From NCBI GenBank assembly GCA_045652135.1, contig JAZRTS010000089.1, positions 1 through 44,420 of the forward strand: a stretch of DNA of 44,420 nucleotides. Direction: 5' to 3'. The translations under genes were made by a program, and so were the position numbers. Under the pieces are notes generated by a model. It was not told where the DNA came from, ran no database searches, and was given only the letters and a program-made list of their open reading frames with translations. The DNA comes from RGIG7213 sp045652135. GTDB lineage: Bacteria; Bacillota; Clostridia; Oscillospirales; CAG-272. How positions within the stretch are numbered: position 1 is the first letter of the stretch; every line of letters begins with the position of its first letter. Of the stretch, positions 26,001-34,472 are shown piece by piece.

Positions 26001-26521
26001 TGAAGCTCTATATAAAAATCCTCACCGAATGCCTCCTTGAGCAAAACGGCATATTTACGCGCAAGGTCGGGCAATCCTTTTAAAAGCATAGAGGGAATGT
26101 ATCCCGCAATACAGCCGGAAAGGCAAATAAGCCCCTCTTTGTGTTCAAGCAAAAGCTCGGTATCTATTCTCGGTTTTGAATAAAATCCTTCCGTGAAGCC
26201 TGTAGATACAAGCTTGATGAGGTTTTTATAGCCTGTTTCATCTTTGCACAAAAGAACCATATGGTAGTATGCGCCGTCAGCGCCTTTTGTTTTGTCGAAT
26301 CTCGAATGAGGCGCAACATATACCTCACATCCGATTATCGGCTTTACACCTTCCTTTTTGCAGGCATCATAAAAAGCCACAGCGCCGTACATAGTTCCGT
26401 GGTCGGTAATAGCTATAGCATTTTGTCCGAGTTTTTTTGCCTGCTTTGCCATATCGGTAACACGGCACGCGCCGTCAAGCAAGCTGTATTCGCTGTGATT
26501 GTGAAGATGTACGAATCCCAA
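23054..26521 (-). CDS. dnaE: DNA polymerase III alpha subunit, DnaE type
   Basis: DnaE (1155 aa) is the second C-family replicase of Bacillota, extending RNA primers before handing over to PolC and acting in error-prone repair. It opens with a PHP domain (HLHNHSEYSLLDGA, AITDHGTMYG). The polymerase core has GPGRGSGAGSLVAYLIGITDID and PDIDVDFADDRR with the catalytic Asp residues. A helix-hairpin-helix region follows, and an OB fold near the C-terminus (VALCGIIRRRVNKNTKKGDLMAF...). There is no inserted exonuclease, which separates it from PolC. The start is a TTG placed directly after the whiA TAA, with AAAGGATG about 9 nt ahead; no ATG is nearby and the family begins at this residue. It is last in murB-whiA-dnaE. 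Confidence 0.97.
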   Translation of the reverse strand: MGFVHLHNHSEYSLLDGACRVTDMAKQAKKLGQNAIAITDHGTMYGAVAFYDACKKEGVKPIIGCEVYVAPHSRFDKTKGADGAYYHMVLLCKDETGYKNLIKLVSTGFTEGFYSKPRIDTELLLEHKEGLICLSGCIAGYIPSMLLKGLPDLARKYAVLLKEAFGEDFYIELQNHNTEDEEEVLYSLCELAEELSIPTVATNDVHYIRRGDADTQAVLMCVQTNTVITNGRPIGFETNEFYIKSEEEMKRIFFRIPEALENTEKIAEKCNFDFDFSKLYLPTFTPPDGLSAGEYLKTLAYNGYKEKCEKGIITPNGDEYTERIDYELSVIDQMGFSEYFLIVSDYVLYAKNNGISVGPGRGSGAGSLVAYLIGITDIDSITYGLMFERFLNPERVSMPDIDVDFADDRRHLVIEYLTQKYGRDHVCQIITYNTLAAKAAVRDCGRALGMSYSEVDTVARLIPQRLKITIKDALESSEGEGLLKLYNSDEKVRELLDTAMSIEGMPRNISTHAAGVVITKDTVDSYVPLAVNGDVVLTQYDMDAVSKLGLVKFDLLGIKYLTIIDNTVDQIRKEDSNFDIYTIPADCDDVYKMITAGDSEGLFQLESAGMRKLLTQLKPRCIEDIIAAIALYRPGPMDSIPKYLENRANPEKISYPTPLLENILDITNGVVVYQEQVMEIFRTLAGYTYGKADIVRRLMSKKKADEMEEHREIFVKGAVERGVDEKEADKLFDNLAGFAKYAFNKSHAASYAFLTYRTAYLKCKYFPEYMASLLTSELGNFTKISWYITHCQRNGIDVLPPDVNESGKYFNVVKKDKKAMIRFGLFAVKNVGGAFVDNIITERSRTPFTGFDDFIRRMAKYDSNKKQIESLIKCGAFDSMGIFRSRLLAVYEEMLDAELDVKRKNISGQMDMFDITDAVSVKTTDYSYPDIPEFSLKDRLNFEKEASGLYFSGHLLDNFSKNIKDIKPDEISDIISSFENDSGKYTEKQRVALCGIIRRRVNKNTKKGDLMAFIMLEDRFSEIEIVIFPKVLNSSGAYLLPDTAVVVHGEVTFDEEGAKILASSVLKLRDNTEYKPESKSEKKIMYVKLPDFEGEIYKRAVSLVSIYEADGAEYEVVIYSEKDKKYSRANIRIIPTKLLVDRLERLIGEGNVIFK

Positions 26522-27451
26522 TTACTTTTTCATCCTTTCGTTTGCAAAAGCAGTTATACGGCGAAGTCTGTGAGAAAGCCCTGATTTTGATATAGGGGGA
26601 TCAAATATAGCCGCAAGCTCAGACAGGCTGAGCCCGGGGTTTTCAAATCTGATACGGGCGGTTTTTTGAAGCTCTGCATCAAGCTCATTTATCTCTCCCG
26701 AATCAATAAGAAACTGTATAAGATTATTTATTTCGTTGCAGGCATTTACCGTTTTTTCAATATTTGCTGTTTCGAAATTAACACGTCTGTTTGCGTTATT
26801 TCGGTATTCCTTCATTATTTTGCGGTTTATCACCTCAAAAGCCGCATTTGTTGCGCCTATGGCATTTAAAAAATCAACTATCTGTTCGCTGTCTTTATAA
26901 TATATTACATTACTTGACTTGCGCACCGTCGTTCTGGTGGGGAGTCCTATATCGCTCAAAAGCTTGACCATATCACGTGTAAGATTAGTATATGGTGTGG
27001 AAATTTCAAGATGATATGAGGCTTTTGGATCCGAAACAGTACCTGAAGCAAGAAAAGCGCCTCTTGTGAACATTCTGCGGCAACTGTCACATTCAAAGAT
27101 TTTTTCGTTTATTCGGTAAAACGATGCTGCACCATCGGGTACGAGCGCTCTCAACGGCATCAGACGTTTGGTAGAAACTGCAGTTATTTTGTAGCTGTTA
27201 TATGCGATTTTTATACCGTCTTCACTTGCATGCTTTTCTGTCACGTATTCGTTTGTATCAACGTCATAAAGCTCTTTCAAAAGATTGACATAAAGCTCGG
27301 CTGTTTCTTTATTTTCGGTTATAAGCTTCAATTTATCAGCCTGGAATATATTTGAAAATGCAAGCATTCCCGACAAAAGTGCTCGTTTACAGCAATTCTT
27401 GTTTATTTCGTAGTTGCATAAAGCTGTTTTCGTTTCGCTTGAAAAAGACAT
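26522..27451 (-). CDS. whiA: WhiA, LAGLIDADG-like/HTH DNA-binding protein
   Basis: WhiA (309 aa) combines a degenerate LAGLIDADG homing-endonuclease fold (about 1-210) with a C-terminal helix-turn-helix. Landmarks are FSSETKTALC at the N-terminus, RGAFLASGTVSDPKASYHLEI, the central YYKDSEQIVDFLNAIGA, and the C-terminal NPGLSLSELAAIFDPPISKSGLSHRLRRI, which is the recognition helix region. In actinobacteria it controls sporulation; in Bacillota it affects cell division and chromosome segregation and does not act as a nuclease. It lies 7 bp behind murB and abuts dnaE. The usual Bacillota neighbours yvcK and rapZ are not in this window. Confidence 0.96.
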   Translation of the reverse strand: MSFSSETKTALCNYEINKNCCKRALLSGMLAFSNIFQADKLKLITENKETAELYVNLLKELYDVDTNEYVTEKHASEDGIKIAYNSYKITAVSTKRLMPLRALVPDGAASFYRINEKIFECDSCRRMFTRGAFLASGTVSDPKASYHLEISTPYTNLTRDMVKLLSDIGLPTRTTVRKSSNVIYYKDSEQIVDFLNAIGATNAAFEVINRKIMKEYRNNANRRVNFETANIEKTVNACNEINNLIQFLIDSGEINELDAELQKTARIRFENPGLSLSELAAIFDPPISKSGLSHRLRRITAFANERMKK

Positions 27452-27458
27452 TTTTCAC

Positions 27459-28361
27459 CTATTTAATGAATCTGATCTCGCACTCGATATCGATTCCTTC
27501 TTTATCCTTTATAACCGACTTTACCGTGTTGACAAGCTCTTTTATATCACGGCAAGTGGCTTCGTTTCTGTTTATTATAAATCCTGCGTGTTTTTCGGAT
27601 ATTTGCGCACCGCCGACGGAAAAGCCTTTCAGCCCAGCTTCATCGATCATTTTTGCGGTGTACCGTCCCGGATATCGCTTAAAAGCTGAGCCTGCACTCG
27701 GATAATTAAGCGGCTGCTTATCTCGTCTTTTGCCGATAATTTCGCTCATTTCACGCTTTATTTCATCTTTATCACCGTACGAAAGCTCAAAGTTGGCCCA
27801 TATGATGATAAGACCGTTGTCTTCAAATGCAGAATGTCTGTATGAAAAATCACATTCCTCTTTTGTAAGCGTTATGAGTTTTGATGTTTCGGGATCAAAG
27901 CAAGTTACATCTACAACACAGTCTTTTATTTCTCCGTCATAAGCACCGGCGTTCATAAACACAGCGCCACCTACAGTTCCCGGGATACCGTACGCAAACT
28001 GCAAGCCTGAAAGTGATGCGTTGGAGGCAGCCGTGCAAAGTGCGTGAAGCGGAACGCCGCACTCGGCGCAAATTCTATTTTCAGATACTGCCAACTGTTT
28101 AAGATCGGTAGTTACCACAACTATTCCGTCGTATCCGTCATCATCAAACACAATGTTTGAGCCGTTTCCTATAACAATAAATTTTGTATTGTTTTTCTTG
28201 AGAATTTCAATACACGATTTGAACGCATCAACTGTACTTGGAAACACAGCGGTACAATCTCCGCCGACTTTAAATGTTGTGAGCTGTTTGCATGACACAT
28301 TCTCGGTAAGTTTAAGACCTTGGATATTCGAAAGCAATTCAATTATTTTTTTCATAAGCAT
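27459..28361 (-). CDS. murB: UDP-N-acetylenolpyruvoylglucosamine reductase
   Basis: MurB (300 aa) is the FAD enzyme that reduces UDP-GlcNAc-enolpyruvate to UDP-MurNAc with NADPH, the second committed step of peptidoglycan synthesis. FAD-binding parts are TFKVGGDCTAVFP, VIGNGSNIVFDD and YGIPGTVGGAVFMNAGAYDGEI. The catalytic region shows YRHSAF, YPSAGSAFKRYPGRYTAKMIDEAGLKG and VGGAQISEKHAGFIIN (proton-donor Ser region) and ends with an acidic IECEIRF. It lacks the extra loop of E. coli-type enzymes, as expected for type II MurB. No strong ribosome binding site precedes the ATG; an ATG two codons later is equally possible. It heads the murB-whiA-dnaE unit. Confidence 0.96.
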   Translation of the reverse strand: MLMKKIIELLSNIQGLKLTENVSCKQLTTFKVGGDCTAVFPSTVDAFKSCIEILKKNNTKFIVIGNGSNIVFDDDGYDGIVVVTTDLKQLAVSENRICAECGVPLHALCTAASNASLSGLQFAYGIPGTVGGAVFMNAGAYDGEIKDCVVDVTCFDPETSKLITLTKEECDFSYRHSAFEDNGLIIIWANFELSYGDKDEIKREMSEIIGKRRDKQPLNYPSAGSAFKRYPGRYTAKMIDEAGLKGFSVGGAQISEKHAGFIINRNEATCRDIKELVNTVKSVIKDKEGIDIECEIRFIK

Positions 28362-28454
28362 ATCATATCTATAAATTTATTTTAGAATAACAAAAAGTGC
28401 GATTTGTGCATTTTGACGAATGAATAAATATGCGTGTATAATTATTCATATTGG

Positions 28455-29987
28455 CTACATAAGGGGTGCAAAGGCACGTGCGACAGCATAAAACAGCTTT
28501 TTTATACCCGTTTTTCTTATTACAAAATCCTTGGGGATTTCTTCGCATACGTCAAGTGTCGTTACAATATCATTTTCTATATCTTTTATACACTTACAGT
28601 GCGCAAGCCAAAGACCGCATTCAAAGTGCAAATAAAGACTTCTGTAATCAAGATTTACCGTGCCTACAGTCGCATATTTACCGTCAACATCAAACATTTT
28701 TGCGTGTATAAATCCGGGTGTAAATTCAAATATACGTACACCTGCACGGAGCAATTCCGAATAATTTGAACGTGTGACCTGAAAAACAAGCTTCTTATCG
28801 GGAACACCGGGGGTTATTATAACAACGGTAACACCTGATTTTGCGGCATTGCAAAGCGCTGTGCGTATTACATTGTCAATTATAAGATAAGGTGTAGTGA
28901 TAAGTATATATTCCTTTGCCGAATTTATCATATTGAGATATACGTTCTGCCCTACCGCTTCTCTGTCCGTCGGATTGTCACAGTACGGCTGTACGTACCC
29001 ATCACATTCAGTAGAGACGGATTTGCTTGAACTTTCAAAATAAAACCTTTCAAGCGACTCATCCTCTTTTGTAATATATCTCCACATTCCGAGAAACATC
29101 GCTGTAAGACTGAACGCCGCCTCACCTTTTATCATAACGGCTGTATCTTTCCAATAGCCGAATCTTTCTTTCTTATTAATATATTCATCTCCGAAATTTA
29201 TTCCGCCTGTAAAAGCCACTTTTCCGTCTATGACACATATTTTTCTATGGTCGCGATTGTTGAGCTTCGGAGAAAGCACAGGCTTGAGTTTATTGAATAT
29301 AAAGCATTTAATGCCGTATTTTTTAAGTTCTTCGGGATATCTTTTAGGGAGTCCTGTTGCGCATCCGAAATCATCGTAAATAATGCGAACATCAAGTCCC
29401 TCTGACGCTTTGCGTTTAAGCACATCAAGCGTACGCTCCCACATATCACCGTCATGTATTATAAAATATTCCATGAATATATACTTCTCTGCTCTTTCAA
29501 GCTCACAAAGAAGTGCCGAGAGCTTTTTTTCACCCGATGATAAGTATTCCGCATAAGTATTTTTGTAAAGCGGGCTGTATGCGTATTTTTCCATATATAA
29601 CGATTGCTTATTGCCTACAGCATCATCCATGACGGTATGCGGATTATAATCACTTTTGCAAAGCTCCTCTTGCTTTTCGTTTACGATTGTCATTTTGCTT
29701 ATTTGGCGTTTAGAAAGATTATCCTTGCCGAATATCAAGTAAATAAGCACACCGATCATAGGAAATACAATTAAAGGAAGAATCCACGCTGTTTTATAAG
29801 CAGGATTACTGTCATTATTTATTATATGCAAAGCACAAAGTGTGGCAACAGCAATGGAAACCGTATGATATTGAACGTAGTAATCCTTTAAATCAACAAT
29901 AAACAGAACAAGTAATAGTAACTGAAATATAAGAAGAAGCGAAAATATTACAAGCCTGTGTGTTAAAAAACGAAGTATCTTTTTCAT
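28455..29987 (-). CDS. cls: cardiolipin synthase (phospholipase D superfamily)
   Basis: The 510-aa membrane enzyme condenses two phosphatidylglycerols to cardiolipin. Two N-terminal helices (about 8-31 and 36-55) are followed by NPAYKTAWILPLIVFPMIGVLIYLIFG, a third hydrophobic segment typical of bacterial Cls. The two catalytic HKD-type motifs are HRKICVIDGKVAFTGG and HAKMFDVDGKYATVGT, both with the required His, Lys and Asp. I start at the ATG at 29987, because the longer frame (GTG at 30011) runs into the hairpin behind the POR gene. There is no visible Shine-Dalgarno and no clear promoter of its own, so it may depend on read-through from POR. Confidence 0.95.
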   Translation of the reverse strand: MKKILRFLTHRLVIFSLLLIFQLLLLVLFIVDLKDYYVQYHTVSIAVATLCALHIINNDSNPAYKTAWILPLIVFPMIGVLIYLIFGKDNLSKRQISKMTIVNEKQEELCKSDYNPHTVMDDAVGNKQSLYMEKYAYSPLYKNTYAEYLSSGEKKLSALLCELERAEKYIFMEYFIIHDGDMWERTLDVLKRKASEGLDVRIIYDDFGCATGLPKRYPEELKKYGIKCFIFNKLKPVLSPKLNNRDHRKICVIDGKVAFTGGINFGDEYINKKERFGYWKDTAVMIKGEAAFSLTAMFLGMWRYITKEDESLERFYFESSSKSVSTECDGYVQPYCDNPTDREAVGQNVYLNMINSAKEYILITTPYLIIDNVIRTALCNAAKSGVTVVIITPGVPDKKLVFQVTRSNYSELLRAGVRIFEFTPGFIHAKMFDVDGKYATVGTVNLDYRSLYLHFECGLWLAHCKCIKDIENDIVTTLDVCEEIPKDFVIRKTGIKKLFYAVARAFAPLM

Positions 29988-30001
29988 AATTATAATAAAG
30001 C

Positions 30002-30050
30002 GGGCGTGCACCGCACGGCACGGGATTGCCGCAAAGGACGGCGCACGCCC
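30002..30050 (-). terminator. terminator-like hairpin behind the POR gene
   Basis: GGGCGTGC at 30002-30009 pairs with GCACGCCC at 30043-30050, an 8-bp GC-rich stem enclosing 33 nt that contains a smaller CGGCA/TGCCG stem. On the minus strand GCTTTATTATA follows, a poor U-tract. It probably ends most POR transcripts while letting some polymerase reach the cardiolipin synthase gene. Confidence 0.65.
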
Positions 30051-30075
30051 TTAAAGGTTTATTTAACGAACTTTA

Positions 30076-33000
30076 TTATTCGTAAAGCTTTGCCATGTTA
30101 ACAAGCTTTCTGTATTTTTCCTTAGCCTGTTTTTCAGCAATAGCGAAGAGTTCTTCAGCTCTTTCAGGGAATGCTCTTACAAGTGAATTGTAACGAACCT
30201 CGGACATAATGAAGTCACGGTAGGAAAGCGTGGGTTCCTTGGAATCAAGTGTAAAGGGCTGTTCCTTGTCGGGGTTGAAGCGGAATGTGTGCCAGTAACC
30301 GGACTGAACTGCATTCTTTGTTTCCTGCATGCTTGTTGCAAGACCCTTCTTGATACCGTGGTTGATACAAGGAGCGTATGCAATGATGAGAGACGGACCC
30401 TTGTATGCTTCAGCTTCAAGAATTGCCTTCAAGCACTGGTTGTAGTCAGCACCCATAGCGATCTGTGCTGTGTATACATAGCCGTAAGACATAGCAATCT
30501 GAGCAAGATCCTTCTTCTTTGTAGGCTTACCTGATGCTGCAAACTGTGCAACAGAACCTGTAGGTGTAGACTTGGAAGCCTGACCGCCTGTGTTGGAGTA
30601 AACCTCTGTATCGAATACGAAGATGTTGATGTCTTCGCCGGAAGCGATAGCGTGGTCAAGACCGCCGAAGCCGATGTCATAAGCCCAACCGTCACCACCG
30701 AAGATCCAGATGGACTTCTTAACGAAGAGATCCTTCATAGCGAGAGCCTGCTTGCAGAGGTCGCACTTGTCAGCGCAAGGTGTCAAAGCTGCTTCGAGCT
30801 GAGCTGCGGCAAACTTGGAAGCTGTGCCGTCATCCTTAGCTTCGAGCCATGCCTTGGAAGCTTCTGCAATAGCTGCATCCTCAGATGCTGCGAGCTTTTC
30901 AACGATTTCTGCAAGAAGCGCACGGCGCTGTCTTGTAGCTGTTGCCATACCAAGACCGTATTCTGCGTTATCTTCGAACAAGGAGTTAGCCCAAGCGGGA
31001 CCCTTGCCTTCTTTATTTGTTGTATAAGGTGTGGAAGGTGCAGAGCCGCCCCAGATTGAAGAACAACCTGTTGCATTTGCAATGAACATTCTGTCACCGA
31101 AGAGCTGTGTTACGAGCTTAGCGTAAGGTGTTTCACCACAGCCGGGGCAAGCGCCGGAGAACTCGAGAAGGGGCTGCTTGAACTGCGAACCCTTAACTGT
31201 TTCGGGCTTGAACTTAGCAAGAACGTCTGCATCGTCTGTGTATTTGTATGCAAGATCAAAGTTCTTCTGTTCAGCTACCTGTGTATCAAGGGGCTTCATT
31301 GTGAGAGCCTTAGCGCCCTTCTTGCCGGGACATACCTGAGCACAAGAGCCACAGCCTGTACAGTCAAGAGCAGATACAACGATAGCAAACTTGTATCCTG
31401 CAAGACCTGTCATAGCAAGTGTCTTCATATCGCCTGTGTCATCACCTTCAGGGATAGCAACAGGACGGATAACAGCGTGAGGACAAACGTAAGAACAGAA
31501 GTTACACTGAATACAGTTTTCGGGATTCCATTCGGGAACGTCAACTGCAATACCTCTCTTTTCGAAAGCGGCAAGACCCTGCGGGAATGTACCGTCAGCT
31601 TCCTTAACGAATGTGGAAACAGGGAGATCGTCACCCTTCTGTGCATTTACGGGTGTAAGAATTTCTTTTTCGAATCTTGCAAGCATATCGCTCTCATCTG
31701 CCTTTGCGCAGTCTGTGCAAGCATCGTCGGATGCGTTCGCCCATTCAGCGGGAACGTCGATCTTAACGAGGTTTGCAATACCGAGGTCGATAGCGCTCTG
31801 GTTCATTCTTACGATGTCGTCACCCTTCTTGGAGAAGGACTTAACAACTGCATCCTTCATGTATGCAACTGCTTCATCTATCGGAATGATGTTAGCAAGC
31901 TTGAAGAAAGCTGCTTGAAGTACCATGCTGAAACGGTTGCCGAGACCAAGCTCACGAGCAATCTTAACACCGTCAACTGTGTAGAAGTTTACATTCTTGT
32001 TAGCGAGGTCACGCTTAACGTTTGCAGGAAGTCTTTCGTTGAGTTCTTCAGCTGTCCAGCCTGTGTTAAGAAGGAATGTACCGCCGTTCTTAACATCCTT
32101 TGTCATATCGTACTTTGTAAGATATGCTACGTTGTGGCAAGCAACGAAGTCAGCCATAGAAACGTAGTAAGGGCTCTTTATGGGCTTGTCACCGAAACGA
32201 AGGTGGGAAATTGTTACGCCGCCACTCTTCTTGGAGTCGTATGCGAAGTAAGCCTGAACCTTCTTGTCTGTGTGGTCACCGATGATCTTGATGGAGTTCT
32301 TGTTTGCACCAACAGTACCGTCAGCACCGATACCCCAGAACTTGCAGCAGATAGTGCCTTCGGGAACTGTATCGGGGTTTTCGCAGTCAACGAGTGAAAG
32401 ACCTGTAACGTCATCGTTGATGCTGATCGTGAAGTGATTCTTGGGAGCTTCTGCATCGAGGTTTCTGTAAACAGAAATGATGTTTGCAGGTGTTGTGTCC
32501 TTGGAACCGAGACCGTAACGGCCGCCAACGAGAACGTCAACCTTAACACCTTCCTGCTCAAATGCGGAGCAAACGTCAAGATACAAAGGTTCGCCGATAG
32601 CACCGGGTTCCTTTGTTCTGTCCATAACAGCGATCTTCTTTGCTGTTGCGGGAATAGCGGCTACAAAGTGCTTTGTTGAGAAAGGTCTGTAAAGACGAAC
32701 CTTAACAAGACCAACCTTTTCACCCTTAGCCATAAGGTAGTCGATCGTTTCTTCGATCGTATCACAAGCGGAGCCCATAGCAACGATAACCTTTTCTGCA
32801 TCGGGTGCGCCGTAGTAGTTAAAGAGCTTATAATCTGTACCGATCTTAGCGTTTACCTTGTTCATATACTCTTCAACGATAGCGGGAGTAGCATCATAAT
32901 AAGGGTTGGATGCTTCTCTTGCCTGGAAGAAGATATCGGGGTTCTGAGCTGTACCTCTGAGAACAGGGTGATCGGGGTTGAGTGAACGTGCTCTGTATTC

Positions 33001-33603
33001 AGCAACAGCATCCATATCAACCATTTCAGCCAAATCGTTGTAGTCCCAAGTTTCAACCTTCTGAATTTCGTGGCTCGTTCTGAAACCGTCGAAGAAGTGA
33101 AGGAAAGGAACACGTGATTTGATTGTAGAAAGGTGAGCAACTGCGCCGAGGTCCATAACTTCCTGAACGTTGTTAGCGCAAAGCATTGCAAAACCTGTCT
33201 GTCTGCACGCCATAACGTCGGAATGGTCACCGAAGATGGAAAGTGCGTGAGATGCTACCGCACGTGCGGAAACGTGAATAACGCAAGGAAGAAGTTCGCC
33301 TGCGATCTTATACATATTGGGTATCATAAGAAGAAGACCCTGAGATGCTGTATACGTTGTTGTAAGAGCACCTGCCTGAAGTGAACCGTGAACAGCACCT
33401 GCTGCACCTGCTTCACTCTGCATTTCGACAACCTTTACCTGCTGTCCGAAAATGTTTTTCTGACCCTTGGCACTCCACTGGTCAGTAACTTCAGCCATTA
33501 CGGATGAAGGAGTGATCGGGTAGATACACGCAACTTCCGTGAAGGCATAGGAGACATGGGCGGCGGCATTGTTACCGTCCATGGTTTTCATTTTTCTTGC
33601 CAT
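30076..33603 (-). CDS. nifJ: pyruvate:ferredoxin (flavodoxin) oxidoreductase, single chain
   Basis: The 1175-aa homodimeric-type POR oxidises pyruvate to acetyl-CoA and CO2, reducing ferredoxin, the core step of anaerobic fermentation. All domains are fused: N-terminal pyruvate-binding domain (ACIYPITPSSVMAE), domain II/III, a bacterial-ferredoxin insert with two cluster motifs (CIQCNFCSYVCPHA and CTGCGSCAQVCPG), and the TPP domain with CPGCGETPYAKL, the proximal-cluster cysteines, and GGDGWAYDIGFGGLDH with the Mg-TPP GDG motif. The ribosome binding site TGGAGGATAACT is strong. Codon use is visibly restricted, as for tsf and rpsB, indicating high expression. It has its own promoter with overlapping inverted repeats and is followed by a hairpin. 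Confidence 0.98.
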   Translation of the reverse strand: MARKMKTMDGNNAAAHVSYAFTEVACIYPITPSSVMAEVTDQWSAKGQKNIFGQQVKVVEMQSEAGAAGAVHGSLQAGALTTTYTASQGLLLMIPNMYKIAGELLPCVIHVSARAVASHALSIFGDHSDVMACRQTGFAMLCANNVQEVMDLGAVAHLSTIKSRVPFLHFFDGFRTSHEIQKVETWDYNDLAEMVDMDAVAEYRARSLNPDHPVLRGTAQNPDIFFQAREASNPYYDATPAIVEEYMNKVNAKIGTDYKLFNYYGAPDAEKVIVAMGSACDTIEETIDYLMAKGEKVGLVKVRLYRPFSTKHFVAAIPATAKKIAVMDRTKEPGAIGEPLYLDVCSAFEQEGVKVDVLVGGRYGLGSKDTTPANIISVYRNLDAEAPKNHFTISINDDVTGLSLVDCENPDTVPEGTICCKFWGIGADGTVGANKNSIKIIGDHTDKKVQAYFAYDSKKSGGVTISHLRFGDKPIKSPYYVSMADFVACHNVAYLTKYDMTKDVKNGGTFLLNTGWTAEELNERLPANVKRDLANKNVNFYTVDGVKIARELGLGNRFSMVLQAAFFKLANIIPIDEAVAYMKDAVVKSFSKKGDDIVRMNQSAIDLGIANLVKIDVPAEWANASDDACTDCAKADESDMLARFEKEILTPVNAQKGDDLPVSTFVKEADGTFPQGLAAFEKRGIAVDVPEWNPENCIQCNFCSYVCPHAVIRPVAIPEGDDTGDMKTLAMTGLAGYKFAIVVSALDCTGCGSCAQVCPGKKGAKALTMKPLDTQVAEQKNFDLAYKYTDDADVLAKFKPETVKGSQFKQPLLEFSGACPGCGETPYAKLVTQLFGDRMFIANATGCSSIWGGSAPSTPYTTNKEGKGPAWANSLFEDNAEYGLGMATATRQRRALLAEIVEKLAASEDAAIAEASKAWLEAKDDGTASKFAAAQLEAALTPCADKCDLCKQALAMKDLFVKKSIWIFGGDGWAYDIGFGGLDHAIASGEDINIFVFDTEVYSNTGGQASKSTPTGSVAQFAASGKPTKKKDLAQIAMSYGYVYTAQIAMGADYNQCLKAILEAEAYKGPSLIIAYAPCINHGIKKGLATSMQETKNAVQSGYWHTFRFNPDKEQPFTLDSKEPTLSYRDFIMSEVRYNSLVRAFPERAEELFAIAEKQAKEKYRKLVNMAKLYE

Positions 33604-33629
33604 AGTTATCCTCCAAAATATTATTTATA

Positions 33630-33666
33630 TTGTGAATAATATACCATATTTCACGGTATATGTAAA
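33630..33666 (-). promoter_or_regulatory. POR promoter with overlapping inverted repeats
   Basis: TTTACA (33666-33661) and TATATT (33643-33638) on the minus strand are 17 bp apart, with predicted start near 33631. Two dyads overlap the core: ATATACC (33639-33645) with GGTATAT (33655-33661), and GTGAA (33632-33636) with TTCAC (33650-33654). The half-site TTGTGAA resembles one arm of redox regulator Rex sites, but the spacing between the arms is 13 bp instead of 4, so a Rex operator is doubtful. Confidence 0.55.
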
Positions 33667-33903
33667 TGTCTTTAAATGTTATAATTTGTTAATTTTTTAT
33701 TTACCGTTTAAATTTTTGTCAATACACACCTGTTTTGATACAAACAAAACTTGAAATAAAGCCTTTTGCATTATTGGTATTCACTTTTATTGCGGTATAA
33801 ATTTTAAGAGGTTTTAAAGTGATCCCCATCTAAAAACGGCATCTTTGATGACCTGATTTCATTAAGCGATGTCGCTTGAATATTGCATTGCATTATTCAT
33901 CAT
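33667..33903. other. gap between POR promoter and the 158-aa gene
   Basis: The gap between the POR gene and the 158-aa orphan gene (33604-33903) is 300 bp. Beyond the POR leader and promoter the rest is AT-rich with no supported gene. A 6-bp hairpin AAGCGA-TG-TCGCTT (33864-33877) lies 26 bases past the orphan gene's stop but lacks a U-tract. A 36-codon frame on the minus strand has no ribosome binding site and resembles nothing I know. Confidence 0.6.
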
Positions 33904-34380
33904 TTATTTCACGTTGCCGGATAATTTGAGTAACAATTTTTTATTGCCTACATCGATTATAAATGTGAATCCGCCTGCAATACATCTGAGTAAAATATCA
34001 TTCGCCTCAGGCCATTGAACATTAAATTCAATTTCCGCTTCAGACTTCAAAATGCAAGAAATTGAATTGAACGGCATTTTTATATCACCAACAATGCTGC
34101 CGATGTTCCAAAAAAAGCCACCGTTGAAATCAAATGCCAATACGTTATTTTCGCATCTGTTCTCTTTTACAAACGAGGTGGGTTGAAAACCGTTTCTTAA
34201 ATCTCGATCTTCAGTGATCAACACAAGATAATCATATATGATACATACTTCATATATTTTATCAAGCAATTCAATATTCACACCCGAAAGACAATTAATG
34301 TTGTATAATCCTTCTGACGGAATTTCAAAAGCAAGATGCTTGTTAGTTTGCGTTATTGTTTCAATTTTTATAAACTCCAT
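33904..34380 (-). CDS. unrecognised 158-aa protein, possible orphan immunity protein
   Basis: I do not recognise this family. The 158-aa protein is acidic, has no signal peptide or membrane segment, and alternates short beta-like segments (HLAFEIP, CIIYDYLVLITED, AFDFNGGFFWNIGSIVGDI, GGFTFIIDV). The ATG is preceded by GGGGAG at good spacing, so it is probably expressed. It lies 92 bp behind a DUF4303-like gene and near a degraded RHS core fragment. Small cytosolic proteins in this context are commonly immunity proteins against polymorphic toxins, which often come in tandem arrays. That role rests on position only. Confidence 0.6.
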   Translation of the reverse strand: MEFIKIETITQTNKHLAFEIPSEGLYNINCLSGVNIELLDKIYEVCIIYDYLVLITEDRDLRNGFQPTSFVKENRCENNVLAFDFNGGFFWNIGSIVGDIKMPFNSISCILKSEAEIEFNVQWPEANDILLRCIAGGFTFIIDVGNKKLLLKLSGNVK

Positions 34381-34472
34381 AATACTCCCCTTTTGCTAAA
34401 ATATAGATGCCCGTAGGAAATCTGCGCCCAATGCATCTTTTTAAACTTGAATACAATAAATCGTCAGATTGT

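Noticed and set aside
28420..28449. 8-bp inverted repeat ATGAATAA/TTATTCAT between cls and murB as a terminator
   Set aside because: The stem is almost purely A/T and lacks a following U-run on the minus strand.
29988..30011. GTG start for cardiolipin synthase at 30011
   Set aside because: It lies inside the 3' arm of the hairpin behind the POR gene and would place the odd peptide HARFIII ahead of the normal N-terminus.
33630..33654. Rex operator before the POR gene
   Set aside because: The TTGTGAA arm fits, but the two arms are 13 bp apart instead of about 4, so I list only an unassigned dyad.
33864..33877. Hairpin AAGCGA-TG-TCGCTT behind the 158-aa gene
   Set aside because: A two-base loop is sterically unlikely to form well and no U-tract follows.
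34405..34438. Possible terminator between the two orphan genes
   Set aside because: AGATGC and GCATCT can pair over 6 bp, but the 22-nt loop and weak U-tract on the minus strand make it unconvincing.
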